DNA from: a virus
DNA: 40,132 nucleotides
Virus record (IMG/VR): IMGVR_UViG_3300007734_000682
Coordinates: 1 to 40,132 of that record
Strand: one strand, 5' to 3'
In this document: in pieces, positions 1-8,124 of the stretch
How the letters are laid out: every line of letters begins with the position of its first letter
Position numbering within the stretch: position 1 is the first letter of the stretch
Notes under the pieces: generated by a model
Seen by the model: the letters and a program-made list of their open reading frames with translations, nothing else
What the model was told of the DNA's origin: nothing
Databases searched by the model: none
Position numbers and translations under genes: made by a program

Positions 1-248
1 GTTGAAAGCGATAAAGTTACTGTACCGCTAGTGCCGCCACCGCTAAGACCAGTTCCAGCAGTAACACCTTCAATATCACCAATACCAAGTATGTAACCAA
101 GAGAATTCCAAGCAGTAGAGCCATTGCCAATTTTACCTTTATTAGTATCGGTTTCAAAGCCCCACTCTCCTGATGCCAAAGTTGGATTAGCGGAAGTCCA
201 TTGTGCGGCGGTTCCTCTACGAATTTGTATTTGTGTAACTACTGGCAT
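1..248 (-). CDS. Tail fibre protein, N-terminal part (gene runs off the left edge)
   Basis: This is the first 82 codons of a structural protein, starting at ATG 248, which overlaps the stop of the upstream gene as TAATG. The start of the product (MPVVTQIQIRRGTAAQW) and the following stretch with GEWGFETDTNKGKIGNG are of the kind found at the N-terminus of many phage fibre or appendage proteins that attach to the virion. The frame is open at base 1. The two leftover bases plus base 40132 make one codon and join in frame to the fibre repeats at 39127-40132, so the full protein would be about 417 residues if the genome is circular. The role as fibre is inferred from composition and position. Confidence 0.8.
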   Translation of the reverse strand, partial: MPVVTQIQIRRGTAAQWTSANPTLASGEWGFETDTNKGKIGNGSTAWNSLGYILGIGDIEGVTAGTGLSGGGTSGTVTLSLS

Positions 249-499
249 TATGGAGTTCCTCCGTCAAATGATTGTGTAGCAGTTGTGGTGGGGTCGCCGC
301 CATTATATGGCGCAATGCTATCAAATACACCGCCGTCTAATTCGCTTACCGCCGCCGTAACTGCCGACCATACTGAACCTGTATAAACTTTCAAACCTTG
401 TGTGGTGTTGTAATATAAATCTCCTGCGCGCAAAGTTGGGGTAGAAATATCTGTTGCGCTTGCTGGCACATTTGTAGGAGTTAAGGCTAAACGGCTCAC
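248..499 (-). CDS. Small structural (fibre-region) protein
   Basis: An 83-residue protein starting at GTG 499, which overlaps the end of the upstream gene (GTGA); a GGGTGAT sequence precedes it as a possible ribosome binding site. The middle has the pattern AGDLYYNTTQGLKVYTGSVWSA, a short beta motif of phage fibre and structural proteins in which a strand ends in a Trp after a YNTT or YNG turn. The C-terminus is rich in Gly, Thr and Asp. It lies between two fibre-like genes, so a baseplate or fibre accessory role is likely but not proven. Confidence 0.7.
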   Translation of the reverse strand: MSRLALTPTNVPASATDISTPTLRAGDLYYNTTQGLKVYTGSVWSAVTAAVSELDGGVFDSIAPYNGGDPTTTATQSFDGGTP

Positions 500-1536
500 G
501 AAATATCACCCATTACTAACCAATTATTTGTGCTGATTTGCACTGCGGTCAAAGTTGAGTATTGAGCCCGTGTTTTAGGCGTTGCGGCAGTAGCGCCTGT
601 GGAAACAACAGTTACGCCACCTGCTCCCGATACTGTAACTTGCCCTGCTCCTGTTTGAGCCAAATTTAATTGTGCGCCTACTGGATAAGCAACGCTTGAA
701 TTCAAAGGAATTGTTACTGCAATGGCGGCGGCATTGGCAAGAGTTATAAGTTTTCCATTGTCATCTAAAACAGTTGTGTAAGTTGTGCCTGTTTGTGCGT
801 TGATTCCAAGATTGATTTTGGGGCTAGTTAAAGATTTGTTTGTAAGCGTTTCTGCGCCTGTTAAAGTTGCTAAACTAGATGGAAAAGTATTTGTGCCACT
901 TGTTAAATCTTTATTTGTTAGTGCTTGTGAACCCGTCAAAGTAGCAACGCTTGAGTTGATAGCAACAGTAGGAATAGGACCTGTTCCATTTGTAACTGTA
1001 ATACCTGTTCCTGCGGCTACTTCTGTTAAATCGCCAGTTGGTAAATTTGTTGTTACTGTTGTGCGTGTATCAGTAATATTACCTGAATTAATTTGTGTAA
1101 CTGCCGCGCCTACTAAAACAGTTGCTAAAGAAATTGAGTTTGCGGGCGTTGCGGGTGCGCTTGGAGAACCTGCGGGAGTTCCTGCTACTACTTGAAAAAT
1201 AACATCATTAAATGCACCTGTGTAATAAGCATCTCGGACAGTTGCTACAACTCGGTCAATGCGTGGATTTGTAGGGTCTGCGGCAGTAATTGTTAAAGTA
1301 TCTTGCGCATCATTGTAAATTGTATATACACCCATATTTGCTTGGGTTGTTCCAACTATTGCCGCCCAACCAGTAGCAACACGCACGGACATAGCGGCTG
1401 GAGAACTTGCAGTTACGGCAAGCGAAGTTGAACCAATAATTCCTGTTGTCGCATAAAGTGCTTGAACCGATAAGCGGTCATTTTCGGCAGGGTGTGAGCC
1501 ATTCTGTAACCAAGAGGGCGGTGTCCGTAATGCCAT
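496..1536 (-). CDS. Minor tail / fibre protein with beta-rich C-terminal domain
   Basis: A 346-residue protein. The N-terminus (PPSWLQNGSHPAENDRLSVQA) and the following domain, with PTNPRIDRVVATVRDAYY near residue 90, resemble phage minor tail proteins of the baseplate or receptor-binding region. Residues about 190-245 hold two related LTGxxxLTNKxLTS repeats, a fibre shaft pattern. The last ~75 residues (IPLNSSVAYPVGAQLNLAQT to LVMGDIS) are clearly related to the C-terminus of the fibre ending at 39127, so the two proteins share an exchangeable end domain. It follows the distal tail protein gene in the minus-strand order. Confidence 0.75.
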   Translation of the reverse strand: MALRTPPSWLQNGSHPAENDRLSVQALYATTGIIGSTSLAVTASSPAAMSVRVATGWAAIVGTTQANMGVYTIYNDAQDTLTITAADPTNPRIDRVVATVRDAYYTGAFNDVIFQVVAGTPAGSPSAPATPANSISLATVLVGAAVTQINSGNITDTRTTVTTNLPTGDLTEVAAGTGITVTNGTGPIPTVAINSSVATLTGSQALTNKDLTSGTNTFPSSLATLTGAETLTNKSLTSPKINLGINAQTGTTYTTVLDDNGKLITLANAAAIAVTIPLNSSVAYPVGAQLNLAQTGAGQVTVSGAGGVTVVSTGATAATPKTRAQYSTLTAVQISTNNWLVMGDIS

Positions 1537-1544
1537 TTATGCTC

Positions 1545-2399
1545 CTAAATGTAAGCCGAGTGCCATACTACACTAGCCTCAGTTGTTCCAAAAAGCGTTC
1601 CCGTTCCGACAAAATAAAACTGATTATTGCCGGGTTGAGCAGAAAACCAATCGCCAGAAATTAATAAATTCCGAGCAGGTTGTCCATTCAAGGTGATAAG
1701 TTTATTATATAAATCCACAACAAGAGCATCTGAACTAGAAAATGTCCCAACCAAATTTAGAGCCTTATTTTGTGTTTGATTCCCCACAGTTGGGTTTGTT
1801 ATAGGCCCTGTTATTGTAATTGTGGGATAAGTATCTGCCCACCCGTTATTTGTAATGGTTGTTGTAATGGTTGCTGAACCGCCACCATAAGTCAAATTAT
1901 ATACGCGGTTATAAATACGCCCTGTGGGTGTGCTATAAGCCATTGTGGCGGTTTGTTGATTACTATTGTAATAGCGTGGGTCTGGCGCAAATAAATCTAA
2001 TTGTGATGTAATTTGTCCGTAAGTGTAATCAGGTGTAATAGTTGTTGTTAATCCACGCACACGCACATCTATATATTGGTCGCCAGTAGCGGTGGGTAAT
2101 TTGAAATATAACGGAGTTGTGCCACTTGATTGTGGTAATAACACACTTTGTAATGTTTCATAATTTACTTGCGCCGAATTAATGCCATCTCCATAAGTTT
2201 GAATAATCATAGATAAATAGCGACCACCAAGAAAATCGCGACCTGTGAACATACCATCATTAAATCCGCGATTATCGTCTTGATTACGAATTTGTGGCAA
2301 ACTTTCTAAACCATCAACGGATAAAATTTGATATGGCGAACCTACACCACCAAATATTTGTCCGTTAAATGAAAATGAATATACAGTTGTAAGTGTCAT
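1545..2399 (-). CDS. Distal tail protein-like (Dit) minor tail protein
   Basis: A 284-residue protein immediately after the tape measure gene, the standard siphovirus position of the distal tail protein that joins tube and baseplate. The start ATG 2399 overlaps the tape measure stop (TAATG). Features include a short N-terminal beta segment (YSFSFNGQIFGG), the pattern NRGFNDGMFTGRDFLGGRYL around residues 43-63 typical of Dit-like N-terminal domains (they describe an applied 'displacement' of the mesh around the tube), and a beta-rich C-terminal half. The call rests on position and overall pattern; no catalytic residues are expected. Confidence 0.7.
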   Translation of the reverse strand: MTLTTVYSFSFNGQIFGGVGSPYQILSVDGLESLPQIRNQDDNRGFNDGMFTGRDFLGGRYLSMIIQTYGDGINSAQVNYETLQSVLLPQSSGTTPLYFKLPTATGDQYIDVRVRGLTTTITPDYTYGQITSQLDLFAPDPRYYNSNQQTATMAYSTPTGRIYNRVYNLTYGGGSATITTTITNNGWADTYPTITITGPITNPTVGNQTQNKALNLVGTFSSSDALVVDLYNKLITLNGQPARNLLISGDWFSAQPGNNQFYFVGTGTLFGTTEASVVWHSAYI

Positions 2400-5389
2400 T
2401 ACTCAACCAACATTCCGTATTTACCGCCACCGCCGCCTACTGGTGCCGTTAATTGAACAGTTGAACCATATTTTATGGCATTTAGCATTTGTGTTTTAAC
2501 TTGAATTGGGTCCACATAATCGGTGTTAAAAGTCTGGTTAATAATTAATCCAGCCATAGATTTTTCTTCACCTGCGCGAAAACTAGCAACGCTTCCGTCT
2601 GCTGGCACGGCTCTGGTTGTACTACCAGTAGAACCACCAACACCTGTTCCACCAGCAGTAAACATTGTTTTAACTGGGTCATAAGTAACACCAGGTCGTA
2701 ATGTAGAACTTGTGCTTCCTGTGTAACGATTAGCAGTATTCAAACTTTCTAATGCTGCTTTAAGTTGCGCTATAGCGTCCATTGTTGATTTTAATGCGCC
2801 TTTAATTTTGCCAAGTTTTTCATCAAATTCTTTAGCAATTTCATCAAGAGTTTCAGATAATTCTTTTCGCGCTTGGTCTGTTGCTTCTACTAAATCTTTA
2901 GCCGCTTCCATTAAAGCATTATTCAAATCTTTATTGGCTTCTGCTAAAGTATCGTTTAATTGTTTATTTATTTCAGCCGTGCTTTCAACAAATTCTTTAT
3001 TTATTTCGGCTAATGTGGCAATTAAATCGGCCTCTGCGGATGCTAACGCTTCATCACGGGTGCGTTCTGCATCTGCCATTTGTTCCGTAAATTCTTTGTT
3101 AATTTCAACTTGTGCCGCCGAATATTCTTGTGCTTGTTCCGCTAAAAATATTGTTAAATCTTTTTCGGCTTCACGATAAGCCTTATTTAATTCATCTGTG
3201 GCAAGATTTGCGCCTTTGTTCATCGCAGTTGCTAATTTGTCTAAACCTGTATTGGTTTGTCTTTCCATTGAAACAAAAGTATTTTGAAGTTCGCGGATAG
3301 TTTCGGGTGTTGCTTTTAATATGCTATCGGCTAATTCATTACCAACTTCTGGTCCTGCTGATGTAACTTGTTCTATAAATGTTTGGCTAAACCCTAAACC
3401 AGCCAATTGAGAAGCGTTTTCTGCTAATCTACGCGCTCCATCTAATTTATTTTTTAATGCACTAAGCAATTCATCGGCAGTTCTTTTACCCGCGTCTGCC
3501 AAACCTTTGAACAATTCTGTAACGCTAAAGGAAGTGCCACTCTTATAAGCATCTCTCAAACGATTAACGGATTGTTCAACGATGCTTTGTAACTTTTCCG
3601 CATTGGCTTTATATATAGATTGAACTTTATTAGCGTTATCTTTTTCTAGTTTAGCCAAATCTTGTGCGCGTTTAGCGTTTAGTTTGCCCATAATATTATT
3701 AAAGGCAGTTTGTGCTTCTATTCTTTTTTTGCGCGCATTTTCTTCTGCTTTGAAAATGGATTCATCCCGTTTGCGTTCGGCTTTTAATATATCTTCCGAG
3801 TGTTTGGTTCGTGCTGCTAATTCTGTTTCACGATATTTTTCGTGCGCTTTAGCAACTGATTCATCGTGTTGTTTTTGCGCTTTGGCTATTGTTTCGTTAT
3901 ATTTCTTTTGAGCAGACTCAACTTTTCCGTTTAAGTCTTTTACAATTTTTAGATATTCGGCATTTTTCTTTTCTAACGCCGCTTTTTCTTTAGGGTCTAA
4001 CCCACCACCTTTTTTGCCTTTACCGCCTTTACCGTCTAATTCTGGTATTTCAATACCTTTACCACCGCCAAATTTTATTGGCTTATTTAATTTATCAAGA
4101 TTAGCGGCAAGTTCTTTAGCCTTTTTAGATGCGCTATCAGCAAAATCTGATACTCCGTCTAACCCTTTATTTATCAAATCAAGTCCTGATTTGGCATATT
4201 TGCCAACACCGGGCAATTTAGATAAAGCGGTAAGTAAAAGTCTTAATGGCGTTGAAACTATTTTTAAGATTGCTTCATAAACTTTTCCAACAATTGGGAT
4301 AATAGAAGCAAATGCCGTCAATGCGGCTTTTGCCATAGTGATTACTATTTTACGGAACGCCTCAGATTTGTTCCAAAGCATTACAAACCCACCAATAAGC
4401 AAAGTAACGGCAGTAAATATTAAACCAATTGGATTGGCTTTCATAGCGGCATTTAATGCCAATTGATTGCCAGTTAATAATGCGGTTGCTATTTTTTGAG
4501 CCGCTAGTAACCCTGTTTGGATTTTTGTTAAAGCAATACTAACTTTTACTCCAACATTATAAGCGGCTAATGCCACAGTAATCGTTACAACAACGCCAGC
4601 AAGAATTTTGAATACTTCGGAATTACGCTTAACAAATTCTATTGCTGAATTTATGCGTTCTAATAATGTTTTTAACATTGGCAATAAAGATGCGCCTAAA
4701 GTTTCCGCAGTATTTGAAAATTGTTCTTTTACTATTTGTAATTGAACTGCAAAAGTTTTGGTTGCGTTTTCTGCCTGACTTCCAATTCTGTCGTTCAATT
4801 CTTTGAACGCTTTATCTATGGCTTCTGCTTTTGGTAATGTAGTATCCAAAGCAATACCAGCATCTTTGAACGCTTTGGCATTACCCGTGCTGGCTTTAGC
4901 CAATATACTTGATGCTTCTGCTAACCCTATATTTTTGGTTCTTGCTAAATCTGCTGATAACGCTAATAATGATTGTGATTTATCCAAATCACCAGTAACG
5001 CGTAACAAAATTTCCAAACCTGCGGCGGCGGCATCATCAGCAAAACCTAATTGGATATAACTTTCTGCCAGTTTAGATACTTCTTCTCTATTTTTAGCAC
5101 TATTAACACCAACTGCCGCCATAGTTGCGCCAAGTTTTGTCATAATGACTTCGGCTTCCATTGCTTCTTTTATGCCAATGGCAGCAAAACCAGCAAATGC
5201 CACACCCATTCCAATTAACGCACCTGTTGCCAATTTGGATGCTTTTTCCATTTTGGAAATTTCGTTACCCGCTTTATCGGCTTGTTTTTCCATCTTATCT
5301 AGTTCGCCATTAACCTGCTTAAATTCAGCAATAGCCTTATCTGCTAAGGCTTTAATCTCAATAATGGCAGGTGGTAAAAAATTAGCCAT
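2399..5389 (-). CDS. Tail tape measure protein
   Basis: At 996 residues this is the longest gene. It sets tail length and is ejected with the DNA. The N-terminal third is helical with a hydrophobic stretch at about 55-73, and further hydrophobic segments lie at about 262-278, 321-339 and 352-368, as usual for tape measure proteins that cross the host membrane. Two long charged coiled coils follow (about 480-640 and 730-870), built of repeated short K/E/A-rich units. Using the family rule of roughly 0.15 nm per residue, the tail would be near 150 nm. It lies between a gp10-like protein and the Dit-like gene. Confidence 0.93.
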   Translation of the reverse strand: MANFLPPAIIEIKALADKAIAEFKQVNGELDKMEKQADKAGNEISKMEKASKLATGALIGMGVAFAGFAAIGIKEAMEAEVIMTKLGATMAAVGVNSAKNREEVSKLAESYIQLGFADDAAAAGLEILLRVTGDLDKSQSLLALSADLARTKNIGLAEASSILAKASTGNAKAFKDAGIALDTTLPKAEAIDKAFKELNDRIGSQAENATKTFAVQLQIVKEQFSNTAETLGASLLPMLKTLLERINSAIEFVKRNSEVFKILAGVVVTITVALAAYNVGVKVSIALTKIQTGLLAAQKIATALLTGNQLALNAAMKANPIGLIFTAVTLLIGGFVMLWNKSEAFRKIVITMAKAALTAFASIIPIVGKVYEAILKIVSTPLRLLLTALSKLPGVGKYAKSGLDLINKGLDGVSDFADSASKKAKELAANLDKLNKPIKFGGGKGIEIPELDGKGGKGKKGGGLDPKEKAALEKKNAEYLKIVKDLNGKVESAQKKYNETIAKAQKQHDESVAKAHEKYRETELAARTKHSEDILKAERKRDESIFKAEENARKKRIEAQTAFNNIMGKLNAKRAQDLAKLEKDNANKVQSIYKANAEKLQSIVEQSVNRLRDAYKSGTSFSVTELFKGLADAGKRTADELLSALKNKLDGARRLAENASQLAGLGFSQTFIEQVTSAGPEVGNELADSILKATPETIRELQNTFVSMERQTNTGLDKLATAMNKGANLATDELNKAYREAEKDLTIFLAEQAQEYSAAQVEINKEFTEQMADAERTRDEALASAEADLIATLAEINKEFVESTAEINKQLNDTLAEANKDLNNALMEAAKDLVEATDQARKELSETLDEIAKEFDEKLGKIKGALKSTMDAIAQLKAALESLNTANRYTGSTSSTLRPGVTYDPVKTMFTAGGTGVGGSTGSTTRAVPADGSVASFRAGEEKSMAGLIINQTFNTDYVDPIQVKTQMLNAIKYGSTVQLTAPVGGGGGKYGMLVE

Positions 5390-5820
5390 TATCTATTACC
5401 TACCGATAGGTGTTTTTTAACAATACGCGGAGCAATCAAACGGAACTTTTGAAAGGCAGGGCGCATATAAGGAAATCCTTTCACGGCACTTGTTCCTCTC
5501 CACGAATTAGGCGAAAATTCTCCACCTAATTCTACCGCTCTGCCGTAGATTATTGTTGGCCCTACTATTGCTTCATACTTGGCAAAACCTGTTTGGCGTT
5601 TTTCGCCTCTAATGCTACGGCGTAAATTGCCTGTTCTATTCATAGGTGGCGCACCTGCCGTTGCTTTTTGTCCAACAGGTCGCCGACCTTTAATTTCTTC
5701 TTTAGATAACTGAATAAGGGTAACCATCATTTCATCTCGCGCATTTTCAGCGCCTTTAGCAACCGAGCCAGCGTATTTGGTAACCGCTTCTCTAACTTGC
5801 TTAAGATTTGATGTTATCAC
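5389..5820 (-). CDS. HK97 gp10-like tail-completion / minor tail protein
   Basis: A 143-residue protein if started at GTG 5820, which has a strong AAAAGGG six bases upstream; an in-frame TTG at 5865 would add 15 residues but lies deep in the preceding frameshift extension. Family signs are an N-terminal helix (NLKQVREAVTKYAG), the central TGNLRRSI, and the C-terminal VELGG...FPYMRPAF, the typical HK97 gp10-type pattern. Such proteins complete or terminate the tail at the neck, although here the gene sits just before the tape measure gene rather than among the connector genes. Confidence 0.78.
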   Translation of the reverse strand: MITSNLKQVREAVTKYAGSVAKGAENARDEMMVTLIQLSKEEIKGRRPVGQKATAGAPPMNRTGNLRRSIRGEKRQTGFAKYEAIVGPTIIYGRAVELGGEFSPNSWRGTSAVKGFPYMRPAFQKFRLIAPRIVKKHLSVGNR

Positions 5821-6016
5821 TTTCCACCCTTTTAACAGTTGCCGATATGGATAAAAGCCAATCAATCAAATAAGCAGGTTGCTCATCTGTTTCATTTGGC
5901 GTCCAGCCAAATTCTTTAGCACACAAATAATAAACCCACTCATCATCTGGATACTCAAAGGCTTCGTGGCGTTCGCCACCTTCAAGTAGCCATTTTAACC
6001 TTTGGAGTCGCCGAAA
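5801..6016 (-). CDS. Tail assembly chaperone, -1 frameshift extension (T-like)
   Basis: An open frame with no start of its own continues in the -1 frame from the slippery site at 6013-6019 to TAA at 5801-5803. It adds 70 residues, including EAFEYPDDEWVYYL and FGWTPNETDEQPAYLIDWL, a coding-like, aromatic and acidic composition typical of the lambda T-type extension. The fused product would be about 184 residues. In lambda-like tails the short and the long (frameshifted) chaperones coat the tape measure protein during assembly. The frame overlaps the next start (5820) by 20 bases. Confidence 0.85.
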   Translation of the reverse strand, partial: FRRLQRLKWLLEGGERHEAFEYPDDEWVYYLCAKEFGWTPNETDEQPAYLIDWLLSISATVKRVESDNIKS

Positions 6017-6354
6017 GGGCTATCTGCATCCTTTTCAGTTTCAGGCGTTTCTGCCAATGAAGGGAAAATTGCCTTTTGAAACTCTTTGCTCAATTCTGTT
6101 AGATGGTCATAATCGGCAATATGTAATTCATCCAAAGATGAAATACGCACCGAAGGAATTGGTAAATCTAATTCCCAATTTTCCACCATAATTGCCAATA
6201 TGCCATCTGTTAATGAAAGTGCCGTCATAATGCCTTCATTAACGCCTTGTGTATTAGCATAAATCTTTTTGCGGTCTTTATGCTTTAACTCTTTAGGGTC
6301 GCGTAATGTAACTTTTGCTCCACTAATTGGTAGTTTTGTTTCTTTTGTAGTCAT
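5995..6354 (-). CDS. Tail assembly chaperone (G-like)
   Basis: A 119-residue protein between the major tail protein and the tape measure region, the conserved place of the tail assembly chaperone. The sequence is helical with an Asp/Glu-rich end (TPETEKDADSPFGDSKG). Codons 113-114 (CCT TTC) lie on the slippery heptamer C CCT TTC, and the -1 frame stays open for 70 more codons, so two products are expected: this short one and the longer fusion. The start ATG 6354 has upstream GGAAGG. Confidence 0.85.
   Translation of the reverse strand: MTTKETKLPISGAKVTLRDPKELKHKDRKKIYANTQGVNEGIMTALSLTDGILAIMVENWELDLPIPSVRISSLDELHIADYDHLTELSKEFQKAIFPSLAETPETEKDADSPFGDSKG
6013..6019 (-). promoter_or_regulatory. 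Programmed -1 ribosomal frameshift site
   Basis: On the minus strand the heptamer reads C CCT TTC in the zero frame of the chaperone gene, a perfect X XXY YYZ slippery site (C-C-C, T-T-T, C). Slippage by -1 gives CCC TTT CGG and leads into the open T-like frame, whereas without slippage translation stops at TAA 5995-5997. No strong stimulatory hairpin was obvious by eye directly downstream. Confidence 0.8.
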
Positions 6355-6394
6355 TGTATTCCTTCCGTTTGTGCCTTCCGTATTTTAATTATAG

Positions 6395-6455
6395 GTGCTA
6401 GAGGGTGGGAGCAGGGAAGGCGTCTGCTACAACCAACCCCTCTAGCACTTTTTTT
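6395..6455. terminator. Terminator-like hairpin after the major tail protein gene
   Basis: An 11-bp inverted repeat, GTGCTAGAGGG (6395-6405) with CCCTCTAGCAC (6438-6448). Seven Ts follow it on the plus strand, the classic intrinsic terminator form for plus-strand transcripts. On the minus strand the stem is followed by CTATAATTAAAATA, a poorer U-tract. Since the flanking genes are minus-strand, it probably dampens readthrough or stabilises the abundant tail-tube mRNA end, and may work in both directions. Confidence 0.65.
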
Positions 6456-6460
6456 CTGGC

Positions 6461-7447
6461 TTATGCGTAAGTGCCAGAAGCCTTTGCGTTTTGTAGAACC
6501 CATTTGATAGGCGCTAATCCACCTGATGCTCCAGCATCGGTAGTATTACCTTGTCCATTAAGTTCAATTGATACGCTAACAAAATCATCTCCACGGTCAT
6601 AAACGGCGGCAGTATATGCGCCTTTAGTAATCGTGGCTTGAATTTGAACCGCAGTTGCTCCTGCGCCGTATGCCCAGTTCAACACAATTGCTGGCTGAGT
6701 ATTGCTTAGAAAGCGTGTTAATTCAGCATCTGATGTCATTACAAACTTAATTGAGCCTGTAACTTCAAGTGCGCCAAGAAATACCTGATATGGATTTTGT
6801 GTATTGGAAATGCCATAAATTGGAGTTACGGCACGCTTCATATCAATGTTTCCTTCCATTGAATATGAAACGGCTGAACCACCAATAGATACAGTTCCAC
6901 GCCATACTGGGGTTGGCAAAACTGTGCTAAATGTTGGTGTTGGGTCAGATGTTGTGCTGGAAACCCAACCTGTGCTTTTAGCATCATATTCAAGCATTCC
7001 ATCAGCATTAAACTTCAATGAGAAGTCGCTGAATTGGCAACCGGGATATTGGCGCACACCTACGGCATAAAAATCTGTTAGTGTGTAACTAATTGGTTGC
7101 GCATCTGCGCCTGATGTTAAACTGTTCAATAATGAAATTGTGTGAGTAAATGGAGCAGAAGCACCTGTTGTTGCTACTGCACCCATAATACCTGCTAATG
7201 AATAGCCAATGGTGTCGGCAAATACTGCGCCACCAAAATCAAATGTTGAACGGCTACGACCTTGAATATAGTTGTAATTCATAGTGTTTGAACCGCGTAG
7301 TCCTTGGTCAAACAATGGGTCATAAATATTTACTGGCTTTAAACTGTCTTTAGCAACTGGAATAAAATCTGTTGCTGCTACTGCGGTTCCTTTTGTGGCT
7401 TCTTTTGCGATACCCACATAGGAACGGACCGAGGCTTGAACTGTCAT
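6461..7447 (-). CDS. Major tail (tube) protein
   Basis: A 328-residue protein placed between connector genes and the chaperones. The N-terminus (VRSYVGIAKEATKGTAVAATDFIPVAKDS) is typical of tail tube proteins, as are the following GRSRSTFDFGGAVFADTIGY and the central YAVGVRQYPGCQFSDFSLKF. The protein is beta-rich with few charged residues. It polymerises into the tail tube around the tape measure. A strong hairpin downstream fits an abundant transcript. The start ATG 7447 overlaps the previous gene by 4 bases (ATGA). Confidence 0.85.
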   Translation of the reverse strand: MTVQASVRSYVGIAKEATKGTAVAATDFIPVAKDSLKPVNIYDPLFDQGLRGSNTMNYNYIQGRSRSTFDFGGAVFADTIGYSLAGIMGAVATTGASAPFTHTISLLNSLTSGADAQPISYTLTDFYAVGVRQYPGCQFSDFSLKFNADGMLEYDAKSTGWVSSTTSDPTPTFSTVLPTPVWRGTVSIGGSAVSYSMEGNIDMKRAVTPIYGISNTQNPYQVFLGALEVTGSIKFVMTSDAELTRFLSNTQPAIVLNWAYGAGATAVQIQATITKGAYTAAVYDRGDDFVSVSIELNGQGNTTDAGASGGLAPIKWVLQNAKASGTYA

Positions 7448-7626
7448 TTGTCACTCTCCTGCTTTAGTTCCGATGTTGTTGTTTTTATTGCTGGTTTAGC
7501 CGAACCTGCTGGGACAACATCAGGTGCGCTAAAGTTTTCTGGCGCTTCAAATTCTTCGCCTGGTTTAACAACTTGTCCAAGCGAAGGGAACACGCGCTCA
7601 TCTGTTCCGTTGTATTTGTATTTCAT
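7444..7626 (-). CDS. Small head-tail region protein
   Basis: A 60-residue protein. The first part (MKYKYNGTDERVFPSLG, then VVKPGEEFEAPENF) is a short beta fold, also seen as a small stand-alone protein beside connector and tail-tube genes in other phages; the tail is rich in Lys, Thr and Ser. The function is unknown. It overlaps the tail-tube start by 4 bases, which suggests coupled translation. Confidence 0.7.
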   Translation of the reverse strand: MKYKYNGTDERVFPSLGQVVKPGEEFEAPENFSAPDVVPAGSAKPAIKTTTSELKQESDK

Positions 7627-7635
7627 TGGTGCTCC

Positions 7636-8124
7636 TTATGCTTGTATCATCTCGGTAACATCAAATTGGAGTTCGGCATATATTTCCGTAGCCCCTTCAT
7701 TGGTTGTTGCTGGTTCACCGTAACTGCCATTTATAATAGGTTCTGCTCCTTGCCATACTAAAGTGCCACTTTGGTCGCCAAAGTTATGGTCAGAGCGTAA
7801 TCTTATCTTAATAGCATCAACAAGTGTATCAAAGTCTGCCATTGCCATACGCGCATCTGGTTGTAAAGAGTGCGTGAATATTTGAATAATTACAGAATAA
7901 TCAACGCGTTTCCAACCGTTAGTTGCTCCGCCTATTGCCAAGCGTGTTTCGTTTTCAGATTGAATAAAAATAATAGCCTGTGAGCGTGTTAATTGACCTG
8001 CTTGCCCGTTTTCTTGAAATTGTATTCTTTTAGGAAAACTGGTATGTATAACATTTAGATTCTCAATAGGTGGGTTTGCTAAGAATTGATAAAGCGTATC
8101 CCGAACCCCTACGCGCCCTGCCAT
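7636..8124 (-). CDS. Tail terminator-like neck protein
   Basis: A 162-residue protein whose start ATG 8124 overlaps the stop of the connector gene. The mixed alpha/beta pattern (a helix with VRDTLYQFLANPP, then strand-rich parts, then MADFDTLVDAIKIRLRSDH) is like tail terminator proteins that cap the tube at the neck. The position between the adaptor and the tail-tube gene agrees. The assignment is by position and pattern only. Confidence 0.55.
   Translation of the reverse strand: MAGRVGVRDTLYQFLANPPIENLNVIHTSFPKRIQFQENGQAGQLTRSQAIIFIQSENETRLAIGGATNGWKRVDYSVIIQIFTHSLQPDARMAMADFDTLVDAIKIRLRSDHNFGDQSGTLVWQGAEPIINGSYGEPATTNEGATEIYAELQFDVTEMIQA

Noticed and set aside
2808-3179. Plus-strand open frames across the tape measure and other structural genes
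   Set aside because: Mirror frames of strongly biased coding sequence on the minus strand, no ribosome binding sites, low-complexity products.
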